A stretch of DNA of 64,000 nt from Halomonas sp. GD1P12 (GCF_025725645.1 NZ_CP107007.1:3162001-3226000); one strand, 5' to 3'. Shown: positions 31,756 to 40,534, numbered from the stretch's first letter. Translations and numbers: made by a program. The notes: a model not told the origin generated them from the sequence alone.

Positions 31756-32367
31756 ATGAAACGACAACGCTCTACACGCAAAACCACCGCGTCGCGCGAG
31801 ACGTCCAAAGCGTCCGGCAAGCTACGTATTATCGGCGGTGATTACCGCCGCCGCCAGCTTCCCGTGCTGGATCACCCAGGGCTTCGCCCAACGCCGGACC
31901 GGGTGCGCGAAACGCTGTTCAACTGGCTGGGCCCGGCGCTTGCCGGCAAGCGCGCCCTCGACTTGTTCGCAGGCTCCGGAGCGCTGGGTATCGAGGCACT
32001 CTCCCGGGGGGCGCGTGAGGCGACCTTCGTCGAGCTGACCCCGCGCGTGGCCGGGCTGATCGAGCAGAACCTGGCCACGCTTGGTGCGGCCAACGCCCGG
32101 GTCGTGACCATGGAGGCCGGCGCGTTCCTGGCGAGCGCACCGAGCACGTATGAGCTGGTGTTTCTCGACCCGCCCTTTCACAAGGGCCTGGCCGGGCCGT
32201 GCTGCCAGGCCCTGGAGAACGGCTGGCTTTCGCCAAAGGCGTTCATTTATCTCGAAACCGAGCGGGATTTGGCCGTCGAGGTGCCTGCCACCTGGCAACT
32301 TCACCGCGAAACCAGCGCCGGAGAAACCAGCGCGCGGCTTTACCGGCGCGGCGCGCTTGCCCAATAG
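31756..32367 (+). CDS. rsmD: 16S rRNA (guanine-966-N2) methyltransferase
   Basis: Methylates G966 of 16S rRNA. Rossmann-fold methyltransferase with SAM motif LDLFAGSGALGIEALSRGA and catalytic FLDPPF. 203 aa from ATG 31756, with a basic Ser/Thr/Lys N-terminus before the usual RIIGGDYRRRQL. No Shine-Dalgarno precedes it. Divergent from ftsY, a conserved arrangement. Confidence 0.94.
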   Translation: MKRQRSTRKTTASRETSKASGKLRIIGGDYRRRQLPVLDHPGLRPTPDRVRETLFNWLGPALAGKRALDLFAGSGALGIEALSRGAREATFVELTPRVAGLIEQNLATLGAANARVVTMEAGAFLASAPSTYELVFLDPPFHKGLAGPCCQALENGWLSPKAFIYLETERDLAVEVPATWQLHRETSAGETSARLYRRGALAQ

Positions 32368-32402
32368 TCGGCGTGGCGTTACGCTCAACGCGTCATTTAC
32401 CG

Positions 32403-32428
32403 GGGGCAGGGCTTTCTGCCCCGTTTTT
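32403..32428 (+). terminator. Intrinsic terminator between rsmD and zapB
   Basis: Stem ggggcag / ctgcccc with a six-base loop and then TTTTT (32424-32428). The GGAGG ribosome site of zapB begins at the next base, 32429. Confidence 0.8.
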
Positions 32429-32438
32429 GGAGGTCGGC

Positions 32439-32630
32439 ATGAGCCTTGAACTATTCAATCAGCTGGAACAGAAAGTCACCGATACCGTCGAAGCGCTGGA
32501 GCTGATGAAGCTCGAAAACGAAGAGCTTCGCCGCGAAAACGCCGAGTACAAGCAGGAGCGCGAAGAGTGGGAGCGCCGCCTGCAGGGGGTGCTGTCGAAG
32601 TTCGAGGAAAGCGCCACCGAAAGCGCCTGA
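32439..32630 (+). CDS. zapB: Cell division protein ZapB-like coiled coil
   Basis: 63 aa, almost entirely one coiled coil: MSLELFNQLEQKVTDTVEAL followed by heptads rich in Leu, Glu and Lys. It matches the start and character of ZapB (MSLEVFEKLEAKV in E. coli), which links ZapA-FtsZ to the nucleoid terminus. It is shorter than the 81 aa enteric form. GGAGG lies six bases before ATG 32439. Confidence 0.85.
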   Translation: MSLELFNQLEQKVTDTVEALELMKLENEELRRENAEYKQEREEWERRLQGVLSKFEESATESA

Positions 32631-32638
32631 GTCAACCG

Positions 32639-33112
32639 TCAGGGCGCGCGCGACATTAGCAGCGCGTCCTCTCGCCCGGTCGCCGAATCGCTGGCCGCCG
32701 GAGCGCCGGCCGCCGGGGCGCCGGGCGAATAGTAGTTGCGCCGCCGACCGTCCACGCAAAACCCCGCCGCCTCGTAAAGTCTGATCGCTGAGTGATTGGA
32801 TGCGCGCACCTCGAGCAGCGTGCGCTCGCTTTGCCACGTGCGGGCATGCGCCAGCACAGTCTCCAAAAGCGCGCCGCCGATGCCCTGACCGCGCTGCCCG
32901 TTTGCCACGCCGATCGCCTGCAGCTCCGCCTCGAACGGCAGCCTTGCAAGCAGCGCGTAGCCGACCAGCGCTTTTTCTTGCCACGCTCCCAGCACGATCA
33001 TCGCCTCATCTTCTAATGCGCGCGCAAGCGATGCCGCGCTCGCGCCGCTTTGCGCATCCGCCTCCAGCGCGACCAGCGCCGCAAGGTCACCCGTCGAAAG
33101 CGGTCGTATCAC
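32639..33112 (-). CDS. rimI: Ribosomal protein S18-alanine N-acetyltransferase
   Basis: GNAT acetyltransferase acting on the N-terminus of S18. Acetyl-CoA loop QRGQGIGGALLETVL; the family block LLEVRASNHSAIRLYEAAGF with the catalytic region and YYSPG tail. 157 aa with an Ala/Pro-rich C-terminal extension. Start is GTG, overlapping the holD stop as GTGA. holD-rimI is also the enteric order. Confidence 0.92.
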   Translation of the reverse strand: MIRPLSTGDLAALVALEADAQSGASAASLARALEDEAMIVLGAWQEKALVGYALLARLPFEAELQAIGVANGQRGQGIGGALLETVLAHARTWQSERTLLEVRASNHSAIRLYEAAGFCVDGRRRNYYSPGAPAAGAPAASDSATGREDALLMSRAP

Positions 33113-33927
33113 GTCGGGCCGCTTTGAGTCAGTTTCAAAAGCTTTGGCCAGAGCGCGCGCTTGGCGGGCGCGTCAAACAACGAGCCCAGCGCCGGAGCGC
33201 GCCAGACGGGAAGTTCGAGGGTGCGGCTGTGGTCGCCTTCAAACGCCAGTACCCGAGCGAGCGTATCCTCGCCTTCGTCCTGCGTCGGCGCGTTCGCCCA
33301 ATAAAGCAGCCGCTCGAGGTGCCACCCCTGGCGCTGCGCGGCGCCGGCGATGAACGCCGCCACGCCTTCCCGGGCCTCGGCAAGCGGGTCGTCCGAAGCG
33401 AAAGCGCCGGCCATCGGCGGCCATTTGAAAACGGTGAACGTGGGCGTGGTGCCGGCCGGGGCGCCGGCGGCGATAAGCATGTTGGCAAGCAGGCGCCGCT
33501 CGGTGGGGCCCAACTCTCCGGCATGTACGCTGAGCCAGCGCCCGTCGATGCAGGCGCAGGTCAGGGTGAACACGACCGGCTCGGCGCGCGCCGCAGGCTC
33601 GCTCTGTGGAGTGGCGGGCGCGGCGGCGGGTTCCAGCGCCGGCCGAGCGGGTGGGGCGATATCGCCCAGCAGCGCTCGCGCGGATTTGGGCGGCGCGCTC
33701 GAAGGCGCTTCCTGGGGTGGCGCGCTCGGGGCGCTCTCCGGGGCCCTAGCGGGGGCTTTCTGCGGCTCGTCGAGCAGCGCGTGCAGCGCCTGGCGCGGCT
33801 CGGCTTTCTCTGGCGCTTCCCACTCGCAGGCCTCGGTCGCCAGGGCGTTGGGCAGCTGATAGCGGCACGCCCAGGCGGTGATGCCCATGGCGTCCAGGTA
33901 GTGGCGTCGGCTGGCTTCCGGGGTCAC
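33109..33927 (-). CDS. holD: Probable DNA polymerase III psi subunit (HolD), divergent
   Basis: 272 aa. Residues 9-19 (HYLDAMGITAW) match the N-terminal chi-binding/clamp-loader segment of E. coli HolD (the LGITQW motif). An Ala/Pro-rich disordered linker follows to about residue 120, then an alpha/beta domain ending in KRALWPKLLKL, similar to the psi C-terminus ALWQQI. The position next to rimI is conserved. The start is a GTG overlapping the bolA stop (GTGA). The call rests on the two short motifs and context; E. coli psi is only 137 aa. Confidence 0.7.
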   Translation of the reverse strand: MTPEASRRHYLDAMGITAWACRYQLPNALATEACEWEAPEKAEPRQALHALLDEPQKAPARAPESAPSAPPQEAPSSAPPKSARALLGDIAPPARPALEPAAAPATPQSEPAARAEPVVFTLTCACIDGRWLSVHAGELGPTERRLLANMLIAAGAPAGTTPTFTVFKWPPMAGAFASDDPLAEAREGVAAFIAGAAQRQGWHLERLLYWANAPTQDEGEDTLARVLAFEGDHSRTLELPVWRAPALGSLFDAPAKRALWPKLLKLTQSGPT

Positions 33928-34232
33928 TTCTCGCCGCCACGACAGTTCGGAGAATTGGGTCGCTCGCCGCCGCGCGCAGCCCACTCCTCAGGTGTATAAA
34001 GGTGCATCGCCAGCGCGTGGACCGGGCCGCCGAGCTCGTCGGCGAGCAGCGCATAGATCTGCTGATGGCGCTTGACCGGCATCATCGCCTCGAAGCTGTC
34101 AGAGACCAGCGTCACCTTGAAGTGGGTTTCGGAATTGGCCGGCACGTTGTGCAGGTGACTTTCGTTCTCTACGCGCAGCACGTCCGGCGAAAGCGCCGTT
34201 AATTTCTGCTCGATCTGTGTCTGCAACGTCAT
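33924..34232 (-). CDS. bolA: BolA family protein
   Basis: 102 aa. Class II KH-like fold; VENESHLHNVPANSETHFKV carries the conserved His and the Ser-Glu-(S/T)-His motif that binds [2Fe-2S] glutaredoxins, and ALAMHLYTPEEW is the family C-terminus. Resembles E. coli BolA rather than IbaG. Involved in iron-sulfur trafficking and cell shape. Coupled to holD by a 4-base overlap. Confidence 0.93.
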   Translation of the reverse strand: MTLQTQIEQKLTALSPDVLRVENESHLHNVPANSETHFKVTLVSDSFEAMMPVKRHQQIYALLADELGGPVHALAMHLYTPEEWAARGGERPNSPNCRGGEK

Positions 34233-34273
34233 GACAGGCCTCCTCGGTGTGTGGACGGCTTCATTGTACGCCC

Positions 34274-35674
34274 TTACCGAGGCCTCGACGATGCCCGCCG
34301 TTCAACGAGTGCGCGCCCGGCAAGCGACACCCGCGAAAGGCTCGCTGCCAGCGCCAAAAGCGTCGTGAAAGCGCCGAACCAGAGCGTGACCTGCACCGAA
34401 AACCCCAGCGCCAGCGCCGCGCCCACCACCGCCACGCCGAAAGACTGGCCGACGGTGCGTACCGTGCTCATCATGCCGGAGACGTTGGCACTGCGCTCCG
34501 GCGGCAGGCTCGCCATCATTTCGCGGTTATTGGGCGGCTGGAAAAGCCCGAAGCCGATCCCGCACAGCGCCGTGCGCCAGAGACTGCCCGCCGCCCCGGT
34601 GGTCTCATCCACCAGCGCCAGCGCCATCAGCCCAACCACCAGAAAGCCAAGGCCCACGCTCGACAGGATGCTCGGGTTGACCTTGTCGGCAAGGCGCCCG
34701 GCCAGCGGCCCCACCACCATGATGGCAAGCGGCCACGGGGTGAAGAGCCAGGCGGTTTCGAGCGGCGAGAACCCCATCTGGTTCTGGTAAAAAAGCGACA
34801 GCGCGACGAACGTCAGCCCGTGGCCGATGAACGCAAGCCCCGAGGTACAGACTGCCAGGGTGAAGCGCATCTCGCTAAAGAGCGTCAGCGGTAAAAGCGG
34901 ATAGCGCGCCCGGCGCTGGCGGCGAATGAACAGCGTCGCGGCGATCAGGCAGAGCCCGGCCCAGGCGAGCGCCGCCAACGGCTCGGCATGACCCAGCGCG
35001 TCCATCGAGAGAAAGAAGCTCGCCAGCATCACGATCGAGCAAAGCGCTCCGGCGATATCGAAGGCGCCCGAGCGCGGCGTCTCGCGAGGCAAGGCCGTGG
35101 CGGCAAAATAGAGCGAGCAGAGCCCGAGCGGCACGTTCAGCGCAAAAAGCCAGGGCCAATCGGCAAAAGAGAGAATCGCCCCGCTCACCGTGGGCCCGGC
35201 GGAGTAGCCGGCGGCGACGATCAGCGCGCTCAGACCCAGGGCACTGCCCAAAAGCCGGGTCGGAAAAATCATCCGATAAAGCGACGGGCCGATGGAGAGC
35301 GTGGCCGCCGCGCCCAGGCCCTGGAGTGCCCGAAACACCAAGAGCGTCTCAAGATGTCGGGAGAGGGCCGCCCCGATGGAGGCGCCAACGAAGATGGCCA
35401 GCCCCAGCAGATAGAGCCGGCGCCGGGTGATCAGCTCACTGAGCCCCGCAAACACCAGCAAGAACGCCGCGCACACGACCTGAAAGATATTGGTGATCCA
35501 CACCGAACGCGAGGCGGAGGCGCCCAGATCCTCTGCGATGGTGGGCAGCGCCAAATTGACCATGGTGGTATCCATTACCGCCATGGTGGTACCGGTCATC
35601 AGCGCCAGAAGCGCCAGCGCACGTTCACGGCCGGGCAGGCCGTCGTCGCCTGGGCGGGTTTCGAACAGTCGCAT
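34274..35674 (-). CDS. MFS drug/proton antiporter, DHA2-like
   Basis: 466 aa with 12-14 hydrophobic segments. The first helix contains MDTTMVNLALPTIAEDLGAS, a hallmark of the EmrB/QacA (DHA2) group; motif A-like GRLADKVNP is in the second half and motif C-like ALGLSALIVAAGYSAGPTVSG in helix 5. Export of drugs or other small toxic molecules is likely; substrate unknown. It lacks a linked EmrA adaptor. Upstream lie three A-tract repeats. Confidence 0.88.
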   Translation of the reverse strand: MRLFETRPGDDGLPGRERALALLALMTGTTMAVMDTTMVNLALPTIAEDLGASASRSVWITNIFQVVCAAFLLVFAGLSELITRRRLYLLGLAIFVGASIGAALSRHLETLLVFRALQGLGAAATLSIGPSLYRMIFPTRLLGSALGLSALIVAAGYSAGPTVSGAILSFADWPWLFALNVPLGLCSLYFAATALPRETPRSGAFDIAGALCSIVMLASFFLSMDALGHAEPLAALAWAGLCLIAATLFIRRQRRARYPLLPLTLFSEMRFTLAVCTSGLAFIGHGLTFVALSLFYQNQMGFSPLETAWLFTPWPLAIMVVGPLAGRLADKVNPSILSSVGLGFLVVGLMALALVDETTGAAGSLWRTALCGIGFGLFQPPNNREMMASLPPERSANVSGMMSTVRTVGQSFGVAVVGAALALGFSVQVTLWFGAFTTLLALAASLSRVSLAGRALVERRASSRPR

Positions 35675-35751
35675 GGAGCAAGGCTTCCTTAAGGCAGGCC
35701 TGCGTTTGAGTAAAGCGCTCCCTGGGCAGGACTTCGAGCAGGACGTTATTG

Positions 35752-35790
35752 CAGGGCTTTTTTACAGCGCTTTTTTACAGCGCTTTTTTG
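35752..35790. repeat. Three 13-base repeats with six-T tracts
   Basis: cagggctttttta (35752-35764), cagcgctttttta (35765-35777), cagcgcttttttg (35778-35790). On the minus strand these are phased A6 tracts separated by AGCGCTGT, 78-116 bases upstream of the MFS start codon. Confidence 0.9.
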
Positions 35791-35806
35791 CAGGGCCTTG
35801 ACGGCA

Positions 35807-35826
35807 AAACCGGCCGAAGCCGGTTT
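35807..35826 (-). terminator. Terminator of the acidic unknown gene
   Basis: Minus strand AAACCGGC-TTCG-GCCGGTTT, an 8-pair stem closed by a C(UUCG)G tetraloop, then TTTTGCC, 26 bases after the stop of the gene at 35853. The plus strand also ends in TTT. Confidence 0.7.
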
Positions 35827-35852
35827 CGAAAAACGTACGCTCTGCGAAAGCG

Positions 35853-36239
35853 TCAGGCCGGGTCGTTGTCGAGCAGCAGCGCGTCGTCGACATCGGAAAT
35901 TTCAAGCGCCGTTTCATCGTCGAGATCGATCGCCAGGTAGCTGTGCTCGACGCGCAAAAACGACTGGAACAGTGACCAGTCCAGCGTCTCGGGCCACTGA
36001 CGCTCGTCCTCTTCCCAGGCGCGCAGTTCGGTTTCGAGAATTTCCACGCAGCGCTCGCGCACGAAGGTCTCTAGCGCCTCGGGGGTGTCCATCTCGGGGA
36101 TCAGGTAAATGGTACTTTCACGTTCGACGTCGTCCAGTGTCAGGTCGTCGTCTCCCATGGTGGGTTCCAGCGCGTTGATCCAATCCAGAAAGGATTGGGT
36201 CGGCCTGACGCTCAGAGCGGAGCGGTTAAGCAGTTTCAT
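35853..36239 (-). CDS. Uncharacterised acidic 128-aa protein next to lysS
   Basis: I recognise it only as a small protein similar to ones seen beside lysS/prfB in pseudomonads; no function is known to me. MKLLNRSALSVRPTQSFLDW at the N-terminus, then a strongly acidic body (DDDLTLDDVERE, EEDERQWPETLDW) and a very acidic C-terminus ending LLLDNDPA. No membrane or export signal. ATG 36239 with GAGGAGA five bases upstream; a longer frame to 36299 lacks a site. It follows lysS by 63 bases. Confidence 0.82.
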   Translation of the reverse strand: MKLLNRSALSVRPTQSFLDWINALEPTMGDDDLTLDDVERESTIYLIPEMDTPEALETFVRERCVEILETELRAWEEDERQWPETLDWSLFQSFLRVEHSYLAIDLDDETALEISDVDDALLLDNDPA

Positions 36240-36302
36240 GGGATTCTCCTCGCCGTCGAAACGTTGACCATTATGGGCGCTAAAACGCGCCCTTACCAAC
36301 TT

Positions 36303-37814
36303 TTACTCGACTTCCGGACGCATCGCCGGGAACAGCAGTACGTCGCGAATCGAGGGGCTGTCGGTGAACAGCATCACCAGCCGGTCGATCCCGATGCCCT
36401 CGCCCGCCGTGGGCGGCATGCCGTACTCCAGCGCCCGCACGTAGTCGGCGTCATAGTACATCGCCTCCAGATCGCCCGCGTCCTTCTCGGCGGCCTGCTC
36501 GCGAAAGCGCTCGGCCTGGTCCTCGGCATCGTTGAGCTCGGAGAAGCCGTTGGCGATCTCGCGCCCGCCCACGAAAAACTCAAACCGGTCGGTGACGAAA
36601 GGATCGGCGTCGCTGCGCCTTGCCAGCGGGCTCACCTCCGCCGGGTACTGGGTAATGAAGGTGGGCTGATCGAGGCGATGTTCGGCAACCTCCTCGAAGA
36701 TCTCGGTCTGGACCTTGCCCAGCCCCCAGCTCGGCTTCACCTTCACGCCCACGCGCTCGGCGACTTTCACGGCGCCTTCAAGCGACTCGAGCTCAGCGGC
36801 ATCGATGCCGTCACCGTACTCGAGAATCGAATCCTTGAGCGTCAGACGGCGAAACGGCGCGCCGAAATCGTACTCGTTGCCTTGATAGCTCAACGTGGTG
36901 GTACCGAGTACCTGCTGGGCGGTGGCGCGCAGCATCGCCTCGGTCATGTCCATCAGGTCGTTGTAATCGGCGTAGGCCCAGTAGAACTCGACCATGGTGA
37001 ACTCGGGGTTGTGCCGGGTCGAGAGGCCTTCGTTACGGAAGTTGCGGTTGATCTCGAAGACCTTCTCGAAGCCGCCCACCACCAGCCGCTTCAAATAAAG
37101 CTCCGGGGCGATACGCAGGTACATGTCCATGCCCAGCGCGTTGTGGTGGGTGATGAACGGGCGCGCCGTGGCCCCGCCGGGGATCGGCTGCAGCATGGGG
37201 GTTTCCACCTCCATGAAGCCCTTGTCCTCGAAAAAGCGGCGCATCGCGCTGATTACCGCAGCGCGGGTCTCGAACGCTTTGCGCGACTCCGGGTTCATGA
37301 TCAGGTCGACGTAGCGCTGGCGATAGCGCGCTTCCTGGTCGGTCAGGCCGTGAAACTTGTCAGGAAGCGGGCGCAGGCTCTTGGTCAGAAGCTGGGCATC
37401 GACCATCATCACGTAGAGATCGCCCTTGCCGGATTTATGCACCGGGCCGCGCGCGGCGACGATATCGCCGATGTCCCAGCTCTTGATGTCTTCCAGAAGC
37501 TCGGCGGGCAGGCCCTTTTTATCCACGTAGAGCTGGATCTGACCGGCCACGTCCTGAATGACGATGAAGGGGCCACGCTTTCGCATGATGCGCCCGGCCA
37601 CCGCCGCCTGATGATCCAGCGCCTCGAGCTCCGCCTTGTCCTTGTCACCGAACTGCGTTTGCAGCTCGACGGTCAGGCTATCCCGGCGAAAGTCGTTGGG
37701 AAAGGCGCTCTTGCCGGTGGTGGCGGCGCTCTCGCGGCGCGCGGCGAGCTTGCCGCGGCGCTCCATGATCAGATGATTTTCGTTTTCCGCAGAAGACGCG
37801 TCCTGGTTGGCCAT
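36303..37814 (-). CDS. lysS: Lysyl-tRNA synthetase, class II
   Basis: Charges tRNA-Lys. N-terminal OB-fold anticodon domain ([18 protein letters not shown]), catalytic core with motif 2 [16 protein letters not shown] and motif 3 [12 protein letters not shown]. 503 aa. ATG 37814 (MANQDASS) with AAGGGTG upstream; the frame is open to 37841. Follows prfB by 33 bases, the conserved prfB-lysS pair. Confidence 0.97.
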   Translation of the reverse strand: MANQDASSAENENHLIMERRGKLAARRESAATTGKSAFPNDFRRDSLTVELQTQFGDKDKAELEALDHQAAVAGRIMRKRGPFIVIQDVAGQIQLYVDKKGLPAELLEDIKSWDIGDIVAARGPVHKSGKGDLYVMMVDAQLLTKSLRPLPDKFHGLTDQEARYRQRYVDLIMNPESRKAFETRAAVISAMRRFFEDKGFMEVETPMLQPIPGGATARPFITHHNALGMDMYLRIAPELYLKRLVVGGFEKVFEINRNFRNEGLSTRHNPEFTMVEFYWAYADYNDLMDMTEAMLRATAQQVLGTTTLSYQGNEYDFGAPFRRLTLKDSILEYGDGIDAAELESLEGAVKVAERVGVKVKPSWGLGKVQTEIFEEVAEHRLDQPTFITQYPAEVSPLARRSDADPFVTDRFEFFVGGREIANGFSELNDAEDQAERFREQAAEKDAGDLEAMYYDADYVRALEYGMPPTAGEGIGIDRLVMLFTDSPSIRDVLLFPAMRPEVE

Positions 37815-37847
37815 CAGACACCCTTGAATGATCGAACCCAAAAAAGA

Positions 37848-38946
37848 TTACAAACCCTGCTTGAGGCTTGCGATGATAAATTGATCCAGATCGCCGTCGA
37901 GCACCTTGTCGCAGTTGCTGGACTGCACGCCGGTGCGCAGATCCTTGATGCGCTGGTCGTCGAGCACGTAGGAGCGGATCTGGCTGCCCCAGCCGATGTC
38001 GGCCTTGGAGTCCTCGGCTTCCTGCTTGGCGGCGTTGCGCTTTTGCATTTCGTGCTCCCAGAGCTTCGCCTTGAGCTGCTTCATGGCGAAGTCCCGGTTG
38101 GCGTGCTGGCTGCGCTGGTTCTGGCAGGCCACGACGATACCGGTCGGCTCGTGGGTGATCCGCACCGCCGAGTCCGTGGTGTTGACGTGCTGACCGCCGG
38201 CGCCGCTGGAGCGGTAGGTGTCCACGCGCAGATCCGACGGGTTGATCTCGACCTCGAAGCTGTCGTCGACTTCCGGCGATAAAAACACCGAGGCGAAGGA
38301 CGTGTGGCGGCGACCGCCAGAGTCGAACGGGCTCTTGCGCACCAGCCGGTGAACGCCGGTTTCGGTTCTGAGCCAGCCAAAGGCGTGATCGCCCTGAATA
38401 TGCACCGAGGCCGACTTGATGCCCGCCACTTCGCCGGCGGAAGCTTCGATGATCTCGGCCTTGAAGCCGTGATGCTCGGCCCAGCGCAGGTACATGCGCA
38501 GCAGGATATTCGCCCAGTCCTGGGCTTCGGTGCCGCCGGAGCCGGACTGAATGTCGAGGTAGGCGTTGTTTTCGTCCATCTCGCCGGCGAACATGCGGCG
38601 AAACTCGAGCCGTTCGAGCGACGCCTGCATGGTATCGAGTTCGCGCTTGACCTCTTCGACGGTGCTCTCGTCCTCCTCCATCTCGGCCAGCTCCAGAAGA
38701 TCCCGGCTATCGCCAAGCCCCTGGTCCAGCTCGTCGATAGTGGCGACGATGGTCTCAAGCGTTGCCCGCTCCTTGCCGAGTTTCTGGGCGTACTCCGGGT
38801 CGCTCCAGACGTTCGGGTCCTCGAGTTCGCGGGTAACCTCTTCTAGCCGATCCTTCTTCTCGGCATAGTCAAAGATACCCCCTAAGAACGTCTGTCCGCT
38901 CAGACAGGTCCTTGATTTGGGTATGAATCGGGTTGGTTTCCAACAT
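37848..38946 (-). CDS. prfB: Peptide chain release factor 2, programmed +1 frameshift
   Basis: RF2 reads UGA and UAA stops. The first 25 codons start at ATG 38946 ([14 protein letters not shown]...RGYL) and end in TGA at 38871-38869. Ribosomes shift +1 at CTT-TGA and continue with GAC from 38870 to give 365 aa, exactly the E. coli length. The domain with GGQ ([16 protein letters not shown]) and the SPF tripeptide region (RKSPFDSGG) are intact. Low RF2 slows termination at the internal TGA and raises frameshifting: autoregulation. Cotranscribed with lysS. Confidence 0.96.
38868..38883 (-). promoter_or_regulatory. prfB +1 frameshift site
   Basis: Minus strand AGGGGG-TAT-CTT-TGA-C: an internal Shine-Dalgarno three bases upstream of the slippery CTT codon and in-frame TGA stop, the classical RF2 recoding signal. 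Confidence 0.95.
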
Positions 38947-39081
38947 GGGTCGCGCCTTGATCTGATCAGTACCGCCAGGGTACTCAAATGGGGTGGTCGT
39001 TGGTCGGGGCGCTCGCTGAGCACGGGGGGCGGCGCAAGGCCGCTGACCCGACAAACGAAACCGATGCATTAATGGGCGCCT

Positions 39082-39087
39082 AGTGTA
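39082..39087 (-). promoter_or_regulatory. Possible prfB promoter -10
   Basis: Minus strand CGTTACACT followed by a GC-rich stretch, about 135 bases before the prfB ATG. The -35 region is weak. Confidence 0.3.
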
Positions 39088-39132
39088 ACGAAAGCGGGGG
39101 GTGGGTGCATCTACCGCCCTGCCCGCACACGC

Positions 39133-39157
39133 AAAAACCCGGCCGGAGCCGGGTTTT
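39133..39157 (-). terminator. Intrinsic terminator of fadL
   Basis: Perfect 10-pair stem aaaacccggc / gccgggtttt with loop CGGA, followed by TTTTT on the minus strand, about 22 bases after the fadL stop. Same stem as the rpmB-rpmG terminator. Confidence 0.9.
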
Positions 39158-39178
39158 CAAGAGAGTACCGAGACGTAC

Positions 39179-40534
39179 TTAGAAGCGGTAGGTCAGCTGC
39201 GCGCCAAAGCCATGAGCTTCGTTTTTGTAGTCCGCCGAGTAGGTCGCCCCGCCCACCGGGATACCGCGAGTCGCCGGGCTTGCCAGCAGATCCTGGCGCG
39301 ACTGCTCGACGGAAGTGCCGCGCTCGGTCAGGTACGAGTAGGCCACGTCCAGCGTCAAATCGGGAATCGGCGTCCAGCCCGCGCCCAGTGAGAAGATGCG
39401 CCGGTCATCGGAGGGAATGCGCACGCTTCTGAACTCGTCATTGGTCGGCGTGAAGTCGAGCGTGACGCCCGCGCGCAGCGCAAGCTCGGGGGTGAGCTGG
39501 TACTCACCGCCGGTGGCGAACGCCCAGGCGTTGGAGTAGTCCTGCTGCTCCTGAGTGATCACGCCGCCGCCGGTGCCGGTGACGCGAATCTCGTCGAACT
39601 GGCTCCAGCGTACCCAGGAAGCGCCGAACATCAGCTTGAGTCGGTCGCTCATCTGCTGGGTCAGCGAGAAGTTGACCGTCTCCGGCGTGGTCAAATCGAG
39701 CGAGGCGTTTGAGTCGGCGCGCACCACGTTGCCCAGCGGGTCGGTCGCGGAGAAATCGCCTTCCAGGGTGTAGTCGACCTTGGAGCGGTAGGTCAGACCG
39801 AAGGTGGTCTCCGGGACCGGCTGATAGATCACGCCGAGGTTATACCCCCAGGCCTCGTCGTCGCCTTCGACGCGCGAGTCGATATCGGTGGCGGCGCTGA
39901 ACGCCGGGCCGGAAGGCAGCTGGCGGCGCAGCTCACCGTCGACCTTGTTGTAGGTAACGCCCGCGCCCACCGACCACTGGTCGTTGAAGCGGTAGGAGAC
40001 CGTCGGCTGCGCCGACTGCACGACCACTTCGGTGTAGTCCCCGAAGTAGCGGCCCTGAAACGAGCCTTCGTACTCGGTCTTGGAGCCAAACGGGGCGTAG
40101 ACGCCGAAGCCGAACGCCAGCCGCTCGTTGACCGGATGCGCGTAGAACGCGAACGGCACCAGCGTGCCGGGCACCATGTCGCCTTCGTTGGTACCGGGGA
40201 TACCGCCCACGGGCACCTGAACGCCGTTGGGTGCGCCGCCGGTCGCCACGCCCGAGTCCAGCGTGCGGCTGGCCTGAACGTTACTGATGTCGGTTTTCGG
40301 GTTCAGGTACGTGCCGCCGGCGGTGATCTGCGCGCGGTCGAGAAACGACATGCCCGCCGGGTTGCCGTAAACGATGGTGGCGTCGTTGACGTTGGAGCTG
40401 CGTCCGGCGTGCCCATAACCTTGGCCGCTGACGCTCTGTTCGTTGATCTGGTAGCCCCCGGCGTTGGCCTGGCTTGCGAAGGCCGCCGCCGCAACGGCGG
40501 ACACCAGCGCGAGTTTTTTTACGTTGTTATGCAT
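39179..40534 (-). CDS. fadL: FadL-family outer membrane fatty acid/hydrocarbon channel
   Basis: 451 aa with a signal peptide (cleavage after ASQANA). The mature N-terminus GGYQINEQSVSGQGYGHAGR and NDATIVYGNPAGMSFL are the FadL/TodX signature, including the NPA plug motif. Alternating beta strands end in the aromatic C-terminus LTYRF required for outer-membrane insertion. Imports long-chain fatty acids or other hydrophobic substrates. GAGG precedes the ATG. Transcribed alone, ended by the terminator at 39133-39157. Confidence 0.93.
   Translation of the reverse strand: MHNNVKKLALVSAVAAAAFASQANAGGYQINEQSVSGQGYGHAGRSSNVNDATIVYGNPAGMSFLDRAQITAGGTYLNPKTDISNVQASRTLDSGVATGGAPNGVQVPVGGIPGTNEGDMVPGTLVPFAFYAHPVNERLAFGFGVYAPFGSKTEYEGSFQGRYFGDYTEVVVQSAQPTVSYRFNDQWSVGAGVTYNKVDGELRRQLPSGPAFSAATDIDSRVEGDDEAWGYNLGVIYQPVPETTFGLTYRSKVDYTLEGDFSATDPLGNVVRADSNASLDLTTPETVNFSLTQQMSDRLKLMFGASWVRWSQFDEIRVTGTGGGVITQEQQDYSNAWAFATGGEYQLTPELALRAGVTLDFTPTNDEFRSVRIPSDDRRIFSLGAGWTPIPDLTLDVAYSYLTERGTSVEQSRQDLLASPATRGIPVGGATYSADYKNEAHGFGAQLTYRF

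Noticed and set aside
35752..35790. CRISPR or mobile-element terminal repeat
   Set aside because: 13-base units adjoin each other without spacers, and no transposase is present in the window.
36195..38282. Open frame of 695 codons on the plus strand opposite lysS and prfB
   Set aside because: Antisense to two unmistakable genes; the protein is low-complexity and matches nothing known.
38869..38871. Premature stop or sequencing error in prfB
   Set aside because: The context is the classical RF2 frameshift signal and the joined protein has exactly the expected length.
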